Below are positions 14,881-15,829 of a DNA stretch of 15,829 nucleotides, piece by piece. Under the pieces are notes generated by a model. It had not been told where the DNA came from. It did no database searches and saw only the letters and a list, made by a program, of their open reading frames with translations. This DNA comes from a candidate division LCP-89 bacterium (GTDB lineage Bacteria > Electryoneota > B3-LCP): assembly GCA_025774735.1 (NCBI GenBank), contig JALGZU010000025.1, forward strand, positions 1 to 15,829, written 5' to 3'. The translations under genes and the position numbers were made by a program. The stretch's first letter is position 1. Each line of letters starts with the position of its first letter.

Positions 14881-14916
14881 AAGAAAAATCCGGCCGCGCG
14901 GAGCGCCTGCCGGATT
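14881..14916 (-). terminator. Rho-independent terminator for the minus-strand gene
   Basis: Arms 14887-14894 and 14909-14916 pair perfectly over 8 bases, with an inner GCGC/GCGC stem. Read on the minus strand the hairpin is followed by TTTTTCTTT. On the plus strand no T-run follows, so it mainly serves the minus-strand gene ending at 14957, though the stem may also slow transcription from cheX. Confidence 0.8.
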
Positions 14917-14956
14917 GAGTGCCTGAACCATTCCGAATGACGATTTTTCCCCGTCC

Positions 14957-15829
14957 CTATCTTCCCCTCGCTAGAGTCAACAACAGGTGCCGCAGCAGGA
15001 GAATGTTCGATTCGTGGTAGGTATCCCGGGGGCTCTCCAGATTCAGATTGGTCAGAAAATCCGTGTCGGCGATGTAGAGCAGTCCGCCCCCGCCGACCGA
15101 CCGGTAGAGGATCACCGGTTTATCGTAAGCTTCCAGGAGGACCTCCGTCGAGGGATCTGATCGCCCGGCTTCCCACGCTTCGTGAAAACGCACGGTGAGC
15201 TCCTGGGAAACGGGAACGTCCTCCTCTCCCTCTCCCATCGGCATCTCCACAACGGTCTCAACATCCGCCGGCCCCAGGGGCACGTTCAGCGGCTCGATAC
15301 CGTATTCCTTCAACACACTATTCAACCCGTCAAACTCCTCGAAGCCGCAGCACACCACGAACAATCCGCCTCTCTCCATAAAATCCGCCAGAGCCGCCCG
15401 CTCTGAGCGGCTGAAACGCTTCACTGGGGCGATCTCTACCAGAATGTCGGCGTCGGAGAGGACCTTCCCATCCCAGCTCTCCAGGCTCCGGGGCAGGAAT
15501 CCGGACCGGAGCAGGCAGTTCTGCAGACCCCAGGTGCCGTCAACGGAGGTCAGGTTCAGCGGAGTGCGCGGTGCGTGGCTGTGATCCACAAGGGCGCGCG
15601 GCCAGGCCGTATCGGTCCAACCAGGATCATCGCGATCCATCAGGCCTGCCGTGCGCATCTGGCTGAATCCCGCGCCGATAAACAGGACCAGAACAGCCAG
15701 CGCCAGGGTTACAACACCCCCCCCTGAAAACATCCACCCAAACAGTGCGCAGAACAGGAAGATCCATCCGAGGATTTTCAGCAGCCGGGGCGGCTGCCTG
15801 ACGTCCGAAAGCAGATAAGAGAATATCTT
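14957..15829 (-). CDS. Membrane protein with DUF4350/GATase-like domain, partial at 5' end
   Basis: The reading frame is open from the window edge to the stop at 14957, at least 290 residues. The first visible 60 residues contain two hydrophobic segments (LLKILGWIFLFCALFGWMF and VVTLALAVLVLFIGAGF), so the N-terminus is in the membrane. A soluble domain follows: SLESWDGKVLSDADILVEIA, FSRSERAALADFMERGGLFVV, and later VGGGGLLYIADTDFLTNLNL. This is the Rossmann-like, glutamine-amidotransferase-like pattern of DUF4350 or GldG-type proteins, which lack obvious catalytic residues. An ATG at 15733 lies between the two hydrophobic segments, so I think the true start is upstream, outside the window. 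The function is not known. It is transcribed toward cheX and ends at its own terminator. Confidence 0.72.
   Translation of the reverse strand, partial: KIFSYLLSDVRQPPRLLKILGWIFLFCALFGWMFSGGGVVTLALAVLVLFIGAGFSQMRTAGLMDRDDPGWTDTAWPRALVDHSHAPRTPLNLTSVDGTWGLQNCLLRSGFLPRSLESWDGKVLSDADILVEIAPVKRFSRSERAALADFMERGGLFVVCCGFEEFDGLNSVLKEYGIEPLNVPLGPADVETVVEMPMGEGEEDVPVSQELTVRFHEAWEAGRSDPSTEVLLEAYDKPVILYRSVGGGGLLYIADTDFLTNLNLESPRDTYHESNILLLRHLLLTLARGR

Noticed and set aside
1..15829. CRISPR array, tRNA, rRNA, insertion sequence or transposon ends
   Set aside because: I saw no regularly spaced repeats, transposase frames or recognisable RNA gene signatures. I could not run a dedicated search.

Overview
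The window looks like chromosomal DNA from an uncultured Gram-negative bacterium, probably in the Fibrobacteres-Chlorobi-Bacteroidetes (FCB) superphylum or a related candidate phylum. Three things point there. A TonB-dependent receptor is followed directly by a DUF4249-like lipoprotein. AT-rich promoter-like boxes of TAnnTTTG type lie ahead of two genes. Most genes are GC-rich and tightly packed, with few strong ribosome binding sites. The taxonomy is an inference; there is no rRNA gene to settle it.

Layout. Positions 1-1456 hold the 3' end of a TonB-dependent receptor, with an internal frame change near 390-418, and the lipoprotein. A clear rho-independent terminator closes this unit. Positions 1653-5210 hold a B12-binding-type radical SAM protein and, starting directly after its stop codon and in the same frame, a molybdopterin (bis-MGD family) oxidoreductase. 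After about 145 bases containing a 22-base near-palindrome, positions 5355-12819 hold eight genes whose ends overlap or abut: a TIM-barrel sugar isomerase/epimerase-like protein, three radical SAM/SPASM proteins, a class I methyltransferase, a cytidylyltransferase-like nucleotidyltransferase, a second methyltransferase with a hydrophobic tail, and a CDP-alcohol phosphatidyltransferase-like membrane protein. Then come a DUF2461 protein, a CheW-CheX pair behind its own promoter-like sequence, and a convergent membrane protein on the minus strand that runs off the window. A hairpin terminator serves the minus-strand gene.

The region 1653-12819 is the notable part. It reads as one biosynthetic locus: four radical SAM enzymes (one class B-like, three SPASM), one molybdoenzyme, one isomerase, two methyltransferases, and a nucleotide-activation plus CDP-alcohol transfer pair. 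The last pair suggests that the product, or part of it, is a phosphorylated alcohol that is activated as a CDP (or other NDP) derivative and attached through a phosphodiester, as in phospholipid headgroup synthesis. The radical SAM and molybdenum enzymes would then build or tailor the headgroup or an attached moiety. I do not recognise a characterised pathway with this gene set, and I see no RiPP precursor peptide gene in the window. The product is unknown.
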